DNA of 64,000 nucleotides from Charina bottae (GCA_023362775.1 JALMGJ010000002.1:70595414-70659413); one strand, 5' to 3'. Shown: positions 20,879 through 31,975, numbered from the stretch's first letter. Notes: generated by a model from the letters alone, not told the origin. Numbers and translations: made by a program.

Positions 20879-22889
20879 AAGGGGATCAAAAGTTACTAGT
20901 CTTTGCTGACAACACAGCAATACTTGTAGCATACATGTTATTGATTAGCAATTATTCTTGCATGTTTTGCAATAGAGCAGAATAAACCGATAATGCCAAT
21001 ATACACTTTGATGAAGACCAATAATTACAATAGCCATTAATAAGGATAACCAATGTCATTGGCTTAAAGTCATTATCCATTAATAAGGATAACCTTCATT
21101 GTCAGTGGCTTAAAGGCTTGATTATGGAGCCAACTATTTCTTTGAATGAGCATGATTCGGAAAAAATAAATAAAATCACAGACTATGTGTAATCTATTGC
21201 ACAGTTATTGCTTTTTCTCTGATGCTGCAAATCTTCCATCTTCTTCCAGCTATTAGAAAACACTATCAAGCATATAGCAATCCTTTGGTTGCTGAAAGAG
21301 CAACTTGAATGAATATTTGGCCAATGGAGAAGTCATTGGCTAAAAAAGGTTCATTGTCACTGCAACCATCTGAATTCCAATCTTTCCCTCCATTATGTAA
21401 TCCTGAATAGTTTTATTGCTAAGCTGCCACAGTCCTTGTAAATGTATGAGTGGTACAGAGAGAGATAATCTACAGACAGCGGGCTGCATATGTCTTCCAG
21501 AAGGTTCACTGCGTAGGCCCCATGTCTGCCTCTGAATTCACCTTTTCCAGTGTCTTCCAACTCTTTCTTTTAGTCCTGTCTTCCCAGGCTTTTCCCTTGC
21601 ATTTTACTCCCTCACTGCACTGTCTGCCACTGCCAGCTCTCTCCTTCTTTCCCCATTCATTCACTTTTCCTTTCCATCCTTCCTGATAGGAAAATTTACC
21701 ACTTGAAACAGTTGGCAATGTTATGAAACACGTTTGTTTTGTTTCACAGCTTCATTACATTTAACATCACAGCTTATCATTCTGTGTGATGTATTATTTT
21801 ATGAAGTCACTGTTCTGTTTGTAAATACATCTAATCTAGTTTGAGATACTACAGGTAGACAGCATAGTCCAACTGTAAACGATGAGCATTCAAACTGGTG
21901 GGGAGTGGGAAAATGAACCCAGCCAGAAAATATTCATTATTGTGCCAAGTTTCATCCTATGTTTTCTGCTTGATGATTTGACTCTAGCCACAGAATGGAT
22001 TCAAGCCTACTCCTTGATGACTAGTCTTACATATGTAGGAAAATATATTGGAAGGGCAATGTTTAATTATGTAAGTTCTGCCTGAAATGGTACAGTCTAG
22101 GGGCAAGCTTATCACCTCAAAGGTAGCAGGTACAATTCTCTGTACATTTCCTTCACAATTAAAAAAAATCTGTGGGAGGCACATCCCTTATTCTTCCTAC
22201 TCTGGGCATTTTAAGTCTTTTTTTCTTTTTCTTTTTTATGTATTTTAAATTTAAATATTTTATCGTAATGAGTTTTACAGACAGAAATAGAAAAATTACA
22301 AAATGCAAAAAAAACAGGAAAGAAAGAAATCAAAAACTACAAAAACTAAACTAAACATACACACTCAAAAAGAAAGGGGGGGGCTATCTGTGTCATATAT
22401 TAAACAATATCAAACATATTTTCAAATCTATCTTGGGGTGAAAATTAATTAATAATTCTCTAACACTTGAAAATATCATAAAATCTGTGCCACAGAAAAA
22501 CATACCACGTCATTTTGTTATTAGTAGATAAAATTGCCTTTTCAAAAACAGGTAAGCCACACATCTTTTGAATCCAATTCTTGATATCAGAAGTATAACT
22601 ACTTTTCCAATTTCTCAAAGTAAGCATCTTAGCAAGTCCCCAGGCCCAATACTCTATGCTTTATAAACTTTTTTTTACTCAATTTTGCTTTGGCCAGCTG
22701 CTATCTCTCCTGAAAAAGAAAAAGATTCTGACCCCATATAAATGGGGAGATTTTAGCAGGAAATACCCTGAGAAGCAAAGGATAAACAGTCCTTCCCATC
22801 TGTACTGAAATTGTGCTCAAGATTTTCAAGTCCCTTCAGTTGCTTTTTATCTTTTTTTATTTTAGTGAAAAATAGAAATTAGTTACAAA
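20879..22889. other. unassigned DNA with a small possible RT remnant
   Basis: Near 20882-20930 one frame reads KLLVFADNTAIL, which resembles a LINE RT catalytic block, but it is too short to classify. An imperfect tandem duplication of about 45 bp, sharing 'ccattaataaggataacc', lies at 21033-21116. No gene is supported elsewhere; 22.2-22.4 kb is A/T-rich. Confidence 0.4.
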
Positions 22890-23194
22890 CCGTTAGGATC
22901 GTAGCATAGGACCCAGAAAGGGACTTGGAAAGTAAGGAAGATGACCTTGACGGAGATATGCAAGCTCCATTGCCAAGGTGAGAAGGAATAAAACTTATTC
23001 TAAGTCATGAACATCCAGATAGCATTTGGGAATGGCTCAGACACCGCCCTAATTCACTGAACTATAAGACGGAGGAGGAAGTACAACACAATCAGACTTG
23101 CAATATTCTGTTACTATAGCCAGTCTCAACAAAAGTAGCTTTAGCCTACCTGTGGAGTTGATTTCTCAATCTGGTCTACCTAGTGGGGCTAACA
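22890..23194 (+). mobile_element. LTR-like remnant (solo)
   Basis: It opens 'cgttaggatcgtagcatagg' and ends 'ctggtctacctagtggggctaaca'. Its second half (CAGACTTGCAATATTCTGT...GTAGCTTTAGC...CAATCTGGTCTACC) matches 28905-28995. The other copy carries an AATAAA in the shared block, as expected for an LTR polyadenylation region. No TSD or internal retroviral genes are visible, so I call it a solo LTR or fragment of unknown family. Confidence 0.5.
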
Positions 23195-24380
23195 GGTACT
23201 TAATACACAATTCTCTATCTGTAAAGCCTGTTAACTAACTGATTTTCACTCTCATTGCAAGGTGACCACCATTATATTCATGTATCCACATTTGGATGCT
23301 CCAAATAATGTAACTGAGAATGTAAGTGGAATACTGTACTGGTTGTATTAATATTTTGTGCCCTGAATGTCACAGAGAACACCGGTGCCCAGTCATGTGT
23401 GTTTGCTTTATTAAGGATTATCTCTCTGTTGAATCATTCCAATTTTTCATATAGCATAAAAAAGGTAGAGAAAAACAGCTACACCTCCTTACACCTGCAC
23501 ACTATGGAATAATTCACATCCTCTATTGATCTCTAGGTATTCTACACCTCACCTGTTTGTTCATGCATTATAACATATTGATTTCCCTAGCACAATTGCT
23601 CTGATCACTGTTATCACCTGGAGAGAGCCTAAATTATTAGTCCATTCAGAACAGGCATTTTTACCTATTGTGAAATCTCACCAATTCCCAGGAAACAGTC
23701 AAAAAGAGAGACTAAAGGCTGAATCCCAGTCTTCTTCAAACAGCCTTTTCCAATGATTCATGGCAAGGAGAAAACCTCTATTATAGATGCAAGCTGAAAA
23801 GTACTGTGGAAATAATACAATCTAATTCTGCCAAGGGTCACTATTGTGATAATGACTGCAAATTAACACAACAAGATAATACAAAAAACTGTAGGGTTTT
23901 GTTTTTTTTTGCTAGTGCATCTCACTAAACAGAAATTGCAAGAGGTTATTGTTTATATATTTTAAGTATCTTTGCAGCAATCAGGTGAGGTGAAATATTG
24001 ATGTACTTATTTTACAGATAAGTAATAGTATGAAATGCATAAAATCAGCTGATAAGCACAGAGCTCTCCCAAGCTAAAGTCTCGCCTCCTTCTTAGATAT
24101 TTGGTCTAAGTAAATGTAATAGTGACTACCTTAACTTGTAACAGAATAGTGATAAGCACATGCTACAGGCATCTCTTCTCATTTCAAGCTGCTTTTAATC
24201 ATGTATTGTCAACTTCAGCATGGAAAGGCCACTGGTATATATGGGGGTGGAGCTAAAGAATGAATTTAAAGGGTTTTAGTAGGACAATCACCATCTTTGA
24301 GGTGCAGCAGAAGGGGACCTGGAGATAAAGTTCTCTGCCAGTTACCCTCAGATATAAAAACTGTATATTCATTAATATTT
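23195..24380. other. unassigned non-coding DNA
   Basis: No gene or clear repeat was recognised. The right edge is the TSD of the L1-like compound element. Confidence 0.5.
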
Positions 24381-25577
24381 AAAAAGTTGTTAAAAACCTT
24401 GCTTCCGGGGAAGAAATGGCAGACTGAAGATAGCTCCACGAAAAGCGGAGCCAATGACTCTTTCGCTTCCGGGTGCTGGACTGAGTGGAGCGAAGAGCTG
24501 ATAGCTCCGCGGTTTTCTGTCTGCGGCGAGCAAATCGCTGAAAAATCACCCTCGAAGAGAGGGTGAGCAGAAGATTTATCACAAGGGTCGTCGAACCTGC
24601 TGCTCTATCCTGACTCCTGTATTCCCACTACAGGGGAAGGGAGATTTGAGTGGTAACAGATGACTGGAACTAACATGAAAGCTCTGCAGAAACCGTGAAA
24701 CTAAATAAGTTAAGTAGCTCCTCATCCAGCCTTTTAGTTGCACTTTTTTTTTTTTAATATTACTGGATTTATTAAGCACTAGGATTTATCTCTGGACTGT
24801 GATTTATAGATGCTGGTGTTTTATTTTTCTTTCTTGTCAGAGGAGTGTTTGAACGGTGGGTTTGGAAAGATAGTTGACTCTGCCTGGAGTGGGCTGAGTG
24901 ACTTTCTCTTTTGATTCTAAATATTTCTACTCTTGGTTTGCTTTCATCCTTATTGCAATTATAAGTATTTTTTTTTCCTTTGGGGACTAATTTGCCTGGA
25001 TTTAAAGGTTTTATGGATAAATGAATTACTGATTTGATATTATTTCTTCTACCTGTTTGGGATTTTTATTATGAAAGAACTCTTTTTGCTTTTCTCCATA
25101 AGTGTTTGAATATTTTTTGGATTATATAAGTCACTTTATAGAATTTTTATGAATGCCTTGGACTCCTTCTGTATATAAATTAGACTACTTATTCATGGTT
25201 GGACTGTGTGGATATAAGCTGCCGTGAGAAACCTTGGGATTGTTTATCTTTTTTGTTATTATTTTGACTACAATAGAACCTCTCTGTTCTTTTTTTATCT
25301 TTTACTCACTTGCTCTTATGCTTGGACATACAATTTTAATGGACTAGATTTTTTGCTATTCTGATAACTACATTTAAAGGACTATTTTTATTTTTAAAAG
25401 TTTTTTTATTCTCCTATTATTAAAGGGGGAGAAGAAGAGAGAAAAGAGAAAGAGAAGAAAAAATAGTAGTCCCTTTTTCTGTTTGTTCTTTGTCTTTGTC
25501 TTCCCCCTCTCCTCTCCTTTTTTTTTTCCTTTTTTTCCTTTTTTCCTTTTCTCTCTTACAGGGAAACTATCTACATT

Positions 25578-25949
25578 ATGACAATCATGGCATTAACACC
25601 TGGAGCGTCGGTGGAGCCTCTTCAGTCAGAGATGAGAAAACTTCTGGAAGTGATGACACCATTTAATAAAGAAATGAGAGAGAAGGAGTGCATTTTGAGA
25701 CGGAGAGCAGTTCCAGAACAATTGAATGAAGATGTAGGAGAAAGGACTGTTTCTATATTAGATAAACCCTTGGAGATAAAAGAACAAGATCTAGATTTGG
25801 AAATAGATAAAATTTTCAGAGAACAGAGAGTGTTTAAAGAACAAAAATTAAGGATAATTTCTACTTTAAAAGTTAAAACATTTCTAGAGAAATATAAGAC
25901 AGACATGAGGGAGGCACCAGGAGAACGTAAGAAGCATTTCATAGAATAG
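25578..25949 (+). pseudogene. ORF1-like coiled-coil fragment of L1-like element
   Basis: A 123-codon frame rich in Glu, Lys and Leu, predicted helical or coiled-coil (for example LEIKEQDLDLEIDKIFREQ). It lacks any recognisable RRM or C-terminal domain and is much shorter than a full L1 ORF1 protein. After it, a broken frame reads KWLTYKDFLLLKIDGLAEKDKL, which repeats in the tandem duplication. Position behind the leader of an L1-like element supports an ORF1 origin; the function is inferred and it is probably inactive. Confidence 0.45.
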
Positions 25950-26507
25950 AATAGAAGTAAAGAATAGAGATAAATGGCTGACCTATAAGGACTTTTTATT
26001 GTTAAAATTGATGGATTGGCAGAAAAGGATAAATTGACACGTTTATTAAAAGAAAATTCAATTATTACTCTTTTAAAGATTAGAAACTATTAATGGACTA
26101 TTTGGAAAATGTTGGAGGGGCAAAGCTTATAAGAGGATTTGAAGATTAAATTATATATAAATTGATATATTAGATAAGAAATGTTTTTTAATGTGATTTA
26201 CAGACTTAGTATGTATGATGCATTTTATAGAATAGAATAGAAGTAAGGAATAGAGATAAATGGTTGATTTATAAGGACTTTTTATTATTAAAATTGATGG
26301 ATTGACAGAAAATGAGAGATTGATATGTTTATTAAAAGAAAATTTAAACTATTACTTTTTTAAGAGTAGAAACTAATAATGGACTATTTGGAAAATACTG
26401 GAGGGGCAAAGTTTATATGAGGATTTGAAGATTAAATCATATATAAATTGATATATTAGACAAGAAATGTTTTTTTAATGTCATGTATAGACCTAGCATG
26501 TATGACA
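25935..26507 (+). repeat. tandem duplication, 2 x ~286 bp
   Basis: Unit 1 is 25935-26220 and unit 2 is 26221-26507. Both run from 'cattt(c/t)atagaatagaatagaagtaa' to 'tatgtatga(tg/ca)', with scattered substitutions. The duplication lies wholly within the inner L1-like element. Confidence 0.85.
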
Positions 26508-27601
26508 AATTTTGTAAAGTATTGTGACCAGAGATTAATCGGAAGCTGACTACTTTCTATGTTTCATCTTTTTTCTTTTTTTTCTTTGCTTTACTACACC
26601 TTTTTTTCTTCTTTCTTTGATTTGTATTTCTATTTCTTTTTCCGTTTCCAACTTTTAACTATGTATATTCAAAACCCAATAAAATATTTAAAAAAAAAGA
26701 AAAAAAAGAAAAGCGGAGCCAATGACTACAGCAGAACGAAGACCCAGCGAGTAGACCGGCTCTTCGATAATTCCTCTCCGGACAAGGAGAGGACTTGAGA
26801 TTGCCCACAAGTGCTCCAGACAGTTGCTCCTCGTGAGGAGACTGCAAGACAGTGGTCTCTGGCGGGTTTAGAGCTCTGGGAAACGAGGGACTACCATCTT
26901 GCTCAAACTGCAGTTGGTGCCTTTGAAAGGACACTAAGTTTGCATACTTCCTTTCCTAATCATTTTTGGAAATTTCTTGTTTACTGCTTTTCAGTCATTA
27001 GGAACCTTTGGGTCGACAGGTTTTACAGCACTGGGTGGGTTTCCTTCAATCCTTAGCAAAAGAAGTTTTAACTACAAGTTTAAGAAGTAAAAAAATTTTT
27101 TTTTGGAATAAACAGCAAAAGGGTGATTAAAACGTTGATTTTAGAAAGTTACAAATGGACTAAGGATAAATTTGAAATAAGATTTTTGAATTAATTATAA
27201 AGAATCCTTCCTATGGGAAAATGCTTTTGTTTTGATTTTTTTTTAAAAAAACAATAAGATAAGACTTTAAAAATTGGACACTAGAGGGAACTAGAGGGAA
27301 CTAAAGATTATAATTAAAGGAGAACACCACTCAAACTCAATTTACAATTACAGAATGAAGCAAAATATTTTAACATTGGATATATTGAAGGATATTTTTG
27401 AACAATGGTCTCAGAAGTTAATTTTAATAGCATCTGCCTATATATTTAGACTGTGTTTAAAAGATGTTTTAGAAGAAGAACAAGTTTTACCTGACAAGAT
27501 CGAGACTGATTTGAAAGTGGATTAAAAATGACAGGCTACAAGAACGACATGGAAAAGATGTTACACTGGACATACAAAAGAAACCAGGTGATGTCTTAAT
27601 G

Positions 27602-28013
27602 CAGGGCTTTCCAAAGTGCCGCCGCTGGCGACACACCCGGCGGCGGCGGCGACACGTGCGCGCACGGCAGCGGCGCGGGGGGCGTGCGGCGGTGCGCGCG
27701 CACGGCGGCGGCACGGGGGGCGTGCGGCGGCACGTGCGCGCACGGCGGCAGCGCGGGAGGGACGTGCAGTGGCGCGGGGGCGTGCGGCGGCGCGCGCGTG
27801 CACAGCGGCGGCGCGGGGGGTGTGCGGCGGCGCGTGCGCGCACGGCGGCAGCACAGGAGGGACGTGCAGCGGTGCGGGGGGCATGCGGCGGCGCGCGCGT
27901 GCATGGCGGCCGCCGTGCATGCGCGCGCCGCCGCTTCCGGGTGGTGTGGCGACACACCACGCTGTGTGTGGCGACACACTTTTGTGTGGCGACACACAGT
28001 TTGGAAAGCTCTG
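27602..28013. mobile_element. hAT-type MITE, 'TTTCCAAA' family, GC-rich subtype 3
   Basis: Ends CAGGGCTTTCCAAAGTGCC and CAGTTTGGAAAGCTCTG. Perfect 8-bp TSD tcttaatg at 27594-27601 and 28014-28021. The interior (27640-27930) is a CpG-dense array of imperfect units built from GTGCGCGCACGGCGGC and GCGGGGGGCGTGCGGCG. Alternating purine-pyrimidine runs such as gcgcgcgcgtgca recur. Long frames in all six readings come from base composition, not genes. Confidence 0.9.
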
Positions 28014-28737
28014 TCTTAATGATTAAAAGGGATATACAAATAACAAACCAAGAGATTGACCTGGATAATTTTCCTATATTGTACTTACAAAAGAAGCCTG
28101 TTAAAGGTTTGAAGAATTTTGTGAGAAGGGACGAAGAAAAAAATGAAAAGAAATCAAGTTCTACAAAATTATTTGAAGGGACTAAATATCAAGATTGTTA
28201 GAAGTAAAAGGAAGGAATATAAAGTTGGTTTATTCAATCAAGGTTAAAATAGATATGTTGTTATCTCTGGTAACCCTTATTGGACAACCCTTTTGCTGAC
28301 TTCAGGACTCAAATGACGAGGCTTTATAAATTTGTTTATAGATAAGAGATGGGATATGGGAAGAAGAAATCATTTGTTGTATTTTAAGAGAAGATGCTAA
28401 ATTACTAACATTGTTGATACTTGTTGTGAGGAAGGGGGAAGTCACTTCTTTATATATTTCTTTTCTTTTTCTTTACTATATCTTTATTTTTCTTTATTTT
28501 CTTCTTTCCTTTCTGCACCTTCTATTTTTTCTTTTTTTTCTTTTCTTTTTTTAGTTTGTATTAGTTTTTGCTGTTGTAATTGTAATTTTTAATAAGATTA
28601 CTATAAAAAAGTTGTTAACCATGGTTATTCAAACATGCATTTGGGAATTAGAAATGTGATAATTATATATCTAGTAGAGGTATGACACTATTATTTATTA
28701 TGATTTTAAGGAGTTAATTGGAGTAAATGTTTCTGTA

Positions 28738-29003
28738 ATGGTATGTGGGTATTTGGGAGACTCGGCCCAGAGACGCTACTTACGGAATGGTCAGATAAGA
28801 GACAGTATAGTCTGCAGCTGGATAGTGGGCGGGGCAAGAGGCTCAGAAGGGAGTGTCCCTAGTTTCTCGGGCTGTAAAGGAGATGGGGGTGGGGAGAACT
28901 GTACTTTCAGACTTGCAAGATTCTGTCAATGTAGCTTTACAATAAAGTAGCATTAGCTCATTTGGTTGTGTTTCCAATCTGGTCTACCTGGTAAGGTTGA
29001 GTT
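28738..29003 (+). mobile_element. LTR-like remnant related to 22890-23194
   Basis: The segment TCAGACTTGCAAGATTCTGT, CAATAAAGTAGC and CCAATCTGGTCTACCTGG corresponds in order to 23093-23183. The AATAAA at about 28940 is a plausible LTR polyadenylation signal. The left limit is arbitrary because the upstream half differs from the first copy. No internal genes are present. Confidence 0.45.
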
Positions 29004-29984
29004 TCATAGAAACTTTATTATTAAATATTTATGTTTTATGAATCAGGAAAGCAGGAGGTTGGGGACCTCACATACTGTAGGACAGATCACTAATCAGCAG
29101 AATCTTAAACCTGAAATAGTAGTAATTTCCGATCATAGATAATTATTTACAATCTGGCAACTGTTAGTCTGACTGAAGGTAATAAGATCATATCAACCAT
29201 AAAGAAAAATTGTTCTGTCCTCAGCCATCTGAAATGGCTTCAGTGCAGTGAGCCAAATTGACCTAGGGTATAGTTGTCCTTTCCATTCTGCATCCTCAAC
29301 AACAATTTCACATTTTTCTATAAACACATGGCATAAAACACAACAGTCATCATCATTACTTTACAGGAAAAGTTTGTAAAGCACAAAACGTTGTCTGCAC
29401 CTTCCAGTGCAACTGGATTAACCCCCACTGCTCTCCGTGTTCCCTAGACCCCAGAAGGGATAAAGGATTCCAATTGACACATGAAGTTTTCTGAAGTGGA
29501 ATAATGAAAACCTGCACAGATTCCTTTCAGGTTTTAAGGGGATTAACAGGAGCTTTATAAGTATTTATGAGTAAACCTCAGCTAGTAGCAACACAGAAGG
29601 AATTCTTTCCTTTCAATTCTAAATGAAGTTCAGTTAATCTCACCCTTTATGCACAGTGTAACCTGAAGTCAGTTACTGAATGGAAGGCAAGTTAACAATA
29701 TTAGGAAGGGTTGGAAAAAATTGTTTTCCTAAGGTCACTAGATGAGGCACTCTGTCTGTACATTTCTGAAAACAGAAACAAGATGTTTCATCTTCTGGAG
29801 GGCAGGCAAAGACAAGAACGCTCCGTGGGAAGAGAAAATTATCTTTCTCTGTACCAGTGTAGCATGTCAAGGGCCTTCAGATCTTTCTGAGATAGCAGCA
29901 GGGCTAAGAGGGGCTTCAGCAAGAACCTTGGCAAGGCCCCTCCTCCACTTTTCCCTCTAATTTGCTCACAGACAGGGCGTTCGA
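29004..29984. other. unassigned non-coding DNA
   Basis: No gene or familiar repeat was recognised before the older PLE begins. Confidence 0.5.
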
Positions 29985-30223
29985 GTCATTTAAAAATAAA
30001 CCTTCAGTGGGATCACCACTCTCAGGACTCATAGCAGAGATAGTAATGCAACGTCTAGAAAGGATAGCACTCCCACACATACAACCCAAAGTATGAACCA
30101 AGTGCTCCACTACCAAAGCAATAACCCTACCTCTCACAAGAGGAGCTGTGTAAGAACACTATTCAGACGAGCACAAACGCACTGCAGCAATGAAAGAAAG
30201 CACTCAACACATTCCAGGGAACA

Positions 30224-31234
30224 GTGCCCACCCACTGGTTTAGGTATGTGGATGACACCTGGGTCAAAATCAAGGCCCAGGAAGTACAGGCGTTCACGGA
30301 CCATATAAACACTATAGATGCCAACATTAGCTTCACCAGAGAAGACACCAAGGACAACAGACTGGCATTCCTAGACTGTGCAGTCCTCATTGGGACCGGT
30401 GGTAAGCTAGAAATAGGGATCTACAGGAAACCCACACACACAGATCAATATCTGATGTTTGACTCCCACCATCCACTGCAGCACAAACTAGGAGTCATCA
30501 GGACATTGTCACACAGAGCAGAAACCGTCCCCACCTCCATGGATTCCAAAAAGAATGAAAATCAGCACCTGAGAACAGCTCTGAAGGCCTGTGGATATCC
30601 AAATTGGGCCTTCACTAAATCTAAATCTACCAGACCTAAAACAGCGACAGATAGGGCTGAGACTCAGAGTAAACGGAAGAACCTGGTCATTCCTTACATG
30701 GCTGGCGTGTCTGAAAAGATAAAACGGATATTTGGCAAACACCACATACCTGTATATTTCAAACCCACCAACACACTGAGACAGAGGCTTGTACACCCCA
30801 AAGATCAAACTCCAAAACACAAGAAAAGCAATGTAGTCTATGCAATCCAGTGCAGTGAGAAGTGCTCTGAACTCTACATTGGAGAAACCAAACAACCTTT
30901 GTACAGGAGGATGGCCCAACACAGGAGAAGTAACACCACAGGACCAGAGTCAGCAGTTTATCTTCATCTAAAGGAAAAAGGACACTCATTTGAGGACATT
31001 AATGTTTACATTTTAGACAGAGAAGATAGGTGGTTTGAGAGAGGGGTCAAGGAATCCATTTATGCCAACTTGGAAAATCCTTCCTTGAATAGAGGTGGGG
31101 GCCTCAGGCACAATCTTTCCCGTATTTTCATCCCTGCTTTGTCTTCTGTGCCTAGGAAGATTAAGACCATTTCGCAAGCTCAACAGCAGCATGGTGATCT
31201 TAATGATCCTCCTTTAGATGATAAAGGGACTTAG
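30224..31234 (+). CDS. Penelope-like protein, C-terminal part (partial)
   Basis: A 336-codon open frame covering RT motif C (FRYVDDTW, residues about 7-14), the RT thumb and the whole GIY-YIG domain (NVVYAIQCSEKCSELYIGET, RMAQHRR, KESIYANLENPSLN). The first ~330 residues of the family protein, including RT motifs A and B, are absent through 5' truncation. No stop interrupts it, but it lacks a promoter and half the RT, so it is a non-functional remnant. The methionine shown is internal. Small differences (EKCSEL, NVYILDRED, LSSVPRKIKTISQAQ) group it with the 3' half of the copy at 46.3-47.3 kb. Confidence 0.9.
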   Translation: MPTHWFRYVDDTWVKIKAQEVQAFTDHINTIDANISFTREDTKDNRLAFLDCAVLIGTGGKLEIGIYRKPTHTDQYLMFDSHHPLQHKLGVIRTLSHRAETVPTSMDSKKNENQHLRTALKACGYPNWAFTKSKSTRPKTATDRAETQSKRKNLVIPYMAGVSEKIKRIFGKHHIPVYFKPTNTLRQRLVHPKDQTPKHKKSNVVYAIQCSEKCSELYIGETKQPLYRRMAQHRRSNTTGPESAVYLHLKEKGHSFEDINVYILDREDRWFERGVKESIYANLENPSLNRGGGLRHNLSRIFIPALSSVPRKIKTISQAQQQHGDLNDPPLDDKGT

Positions 31235-31317
31235 AAATAACATCTCAAAATAACCATGACCTAGCCCCAGGTGTAAGGTCACACAGCCACTTAGAAACAT
31301 ATTTAAGGATTCCCTTA

Positions 31318-31380
31318 CTAACTTTGCTCAGACTGAAGAAGCTCCTTGGATAAGGAGCGAAATGTTTCCACTGAGAAAAT
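31318..31380 (+). ncRNA. hammerhead-like motif, young PLE
   Basis: CTGAAGA, one extra A, 7-bp stem II GCTCCTT/AAGGAGC and GAAA. Here stem III reads ATGTTT instead of ACGTTT, which breaks the self-complementary AC/GU pair. Stem I looks best in this copy: 'tttgctcag' before the core and 'ctgagaaaa' after it. Confidence 0.45.
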
Positions 31381-31442
31381 AGAAATCCAGTTGACATGAT
31401 TCAAGCTACAGACACAATGAAAACTCCTTAATCTCACAACAC

Positions 31443-31871
31443 ATGGACAGACTTAACCATACTTTCAACTGGGAAACTGTGAGCATCTTAAACCAAGCCA
31501 AATCCAAAAATGCTAGAGAATTCCTGGAAGCTTGGCACTCAGACAAAGCAGCCATCAATAGACACATAGAGGTAAACAACATTTACATACCATTCATAAG
31601 AGACAATAGAAAAGCCAGAAGACCAGAACACCTCTTGGCCAGCAATCAACAACAAGATATGCAAAGATTAAGAGCAAGATTAGCAGCAGAGGAGCAATCA
31701 AACAACACAATAGACCCTAATCATGGAACTATTAACTCAGTCAATCAACCAAGCAGCAGACAACAACCCAATCAAGGTACTACCAAGGAGAGTACAACAC
31801 CCCCACCAACACAGGCAGGACAAACCAGGGTATATAAACAGAGAGCAAGTTCCACTCCGTTTTCGCACTGA
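31443..31871 (+). pseudogene. older PLE, C-terminal end of GIY-YIG protein
   Basis: A 142-codon frame starting in the middle of the endonuclease: HTFNWETVSIL, NAREFLEAWHS (the conserved glutamate region) and AINRHIEVNNIYIPF. A low-complexity Gln/Asn/Pro/Thr-rich tail follows, then the stop. This is the end typical of Penelope proteins of another family. The N-terminal part is partly present upstream at 29.99-30.19 kb but is separated by deletions and the nested young PLE. The methionine is internal. It is not functional. Confidence 0.75.
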
Positions 31872-31905
31872 AGATGTTGCCTAGCCTGGCAATGAAAAGT
31901 CTGCA
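31862..31905 (+). ncRNA. hammerhead-like motif, older PLE family
   Basis: CTGAAGA at 31868-31874, one extra T, a short stem (GTTGCC/GGCAAT, loop TAGCCT), GAAA at 31894-31897 and a GUC-like AGTC. The TATATAAA box about 30 bp upstream fits a pLTR promoter-plus-ribozyme layout. The extra base after CTGAAGA is the same oddity as in the young family. Confidence 0.5.
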
Positions 31906-31975
31906 AGAAAACAAGGCTCAGAGAGCACCATGGACTCCACAACAAACCTTCAGTCTATAATGGTGGCAGTGGAAG

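Larger units (their letters stand above)
24460..26708 (+). mobile_element. short L1-like element (inner), nested in the outer copy
   Basis: It is flanked by a perfect 19-bp TSD, aaaagcggagccaatgact, at 24441-24459 and 26709-26727. It has a GC-richer leader, a long T-rich untranslated part, a short ORF1-like frame and a 3' end 'caataaaatatttaaaaaaa' followed by an A-rich tail. The TSD and A tail indicate target-primed insertion. Its 2.2-kb length and lack of RT mark it as non-autonomous or internally deleted. Confidence 0.8.
24394..28605 (+). mobile_element. short L1-like element (outer), with nested insertions
   Basis: The outer element begins near GCTTCCGGGGAAG (24401) and is interrupted at 24460-26708 by a related element. 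It continues with a leader (26728-27350) and a degraded ORF1-like region, and ends with a T-rich 3' part beginning GGAAGTCACTTCTTTATATA. That 3' part is shared with 33681 and 51568. TSD aaaaagttgttaa lies at 24381-24393 and 28606-28618. No RT is present, so it probably depended on L1 machinery. A GC-rich hAT MITE sits at 27602-28013. Confidence 0.75.
30196..31414 (+). mobile_element. young Penelope-like element, 5'-truncated
   Basis: Same family as the dimer at 10.9-15.6 kb and nearly identical to it, starting inside the ORF just before the YVDD motif. It ends at 'attcaagctacagaca' without the 34-nt extension. A candidate 8-bp TSD, caatgaaa, lies at 30188-30195 and 31415-31422, and the older PLE continues on both sides. 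This is a PLE inserted in a PLE. Confidence 0.82.
29985..31975 (+). mobile_element. older Penelope-like element, different family, interrupted
   Basis: Left of the young PLE, one frame at about 30000-30100 reads VGSPLSGLIAEIVMQRLERI, a PLE RT motif-B block. Next comes SCVRTLFRRAQTHC (about 30142-30185), typical of the region after the RT. Right of the young PLE the GIY-YIG end continues (31443-31871). A promoter-like TATATAAA (31831-31838) and a hammerhead-like motif at 31867 follow. The palm and most of the GIY-YIG region have been lost. Its protein is clearly unlike that of the young PLEs. Confidence 0.78.

Noticed and set aside
27487..28201. Several long overlapping frames (110-200 codons) rich in Arg, Ala, Pro and Gly on both strands
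   Set aside because: They lie in the CpG-dense core of a TSD-flanked MITE, are open in many frames at once and have no domain; base composition explains them. The same applies to 45808-46380 and 8530-8822.
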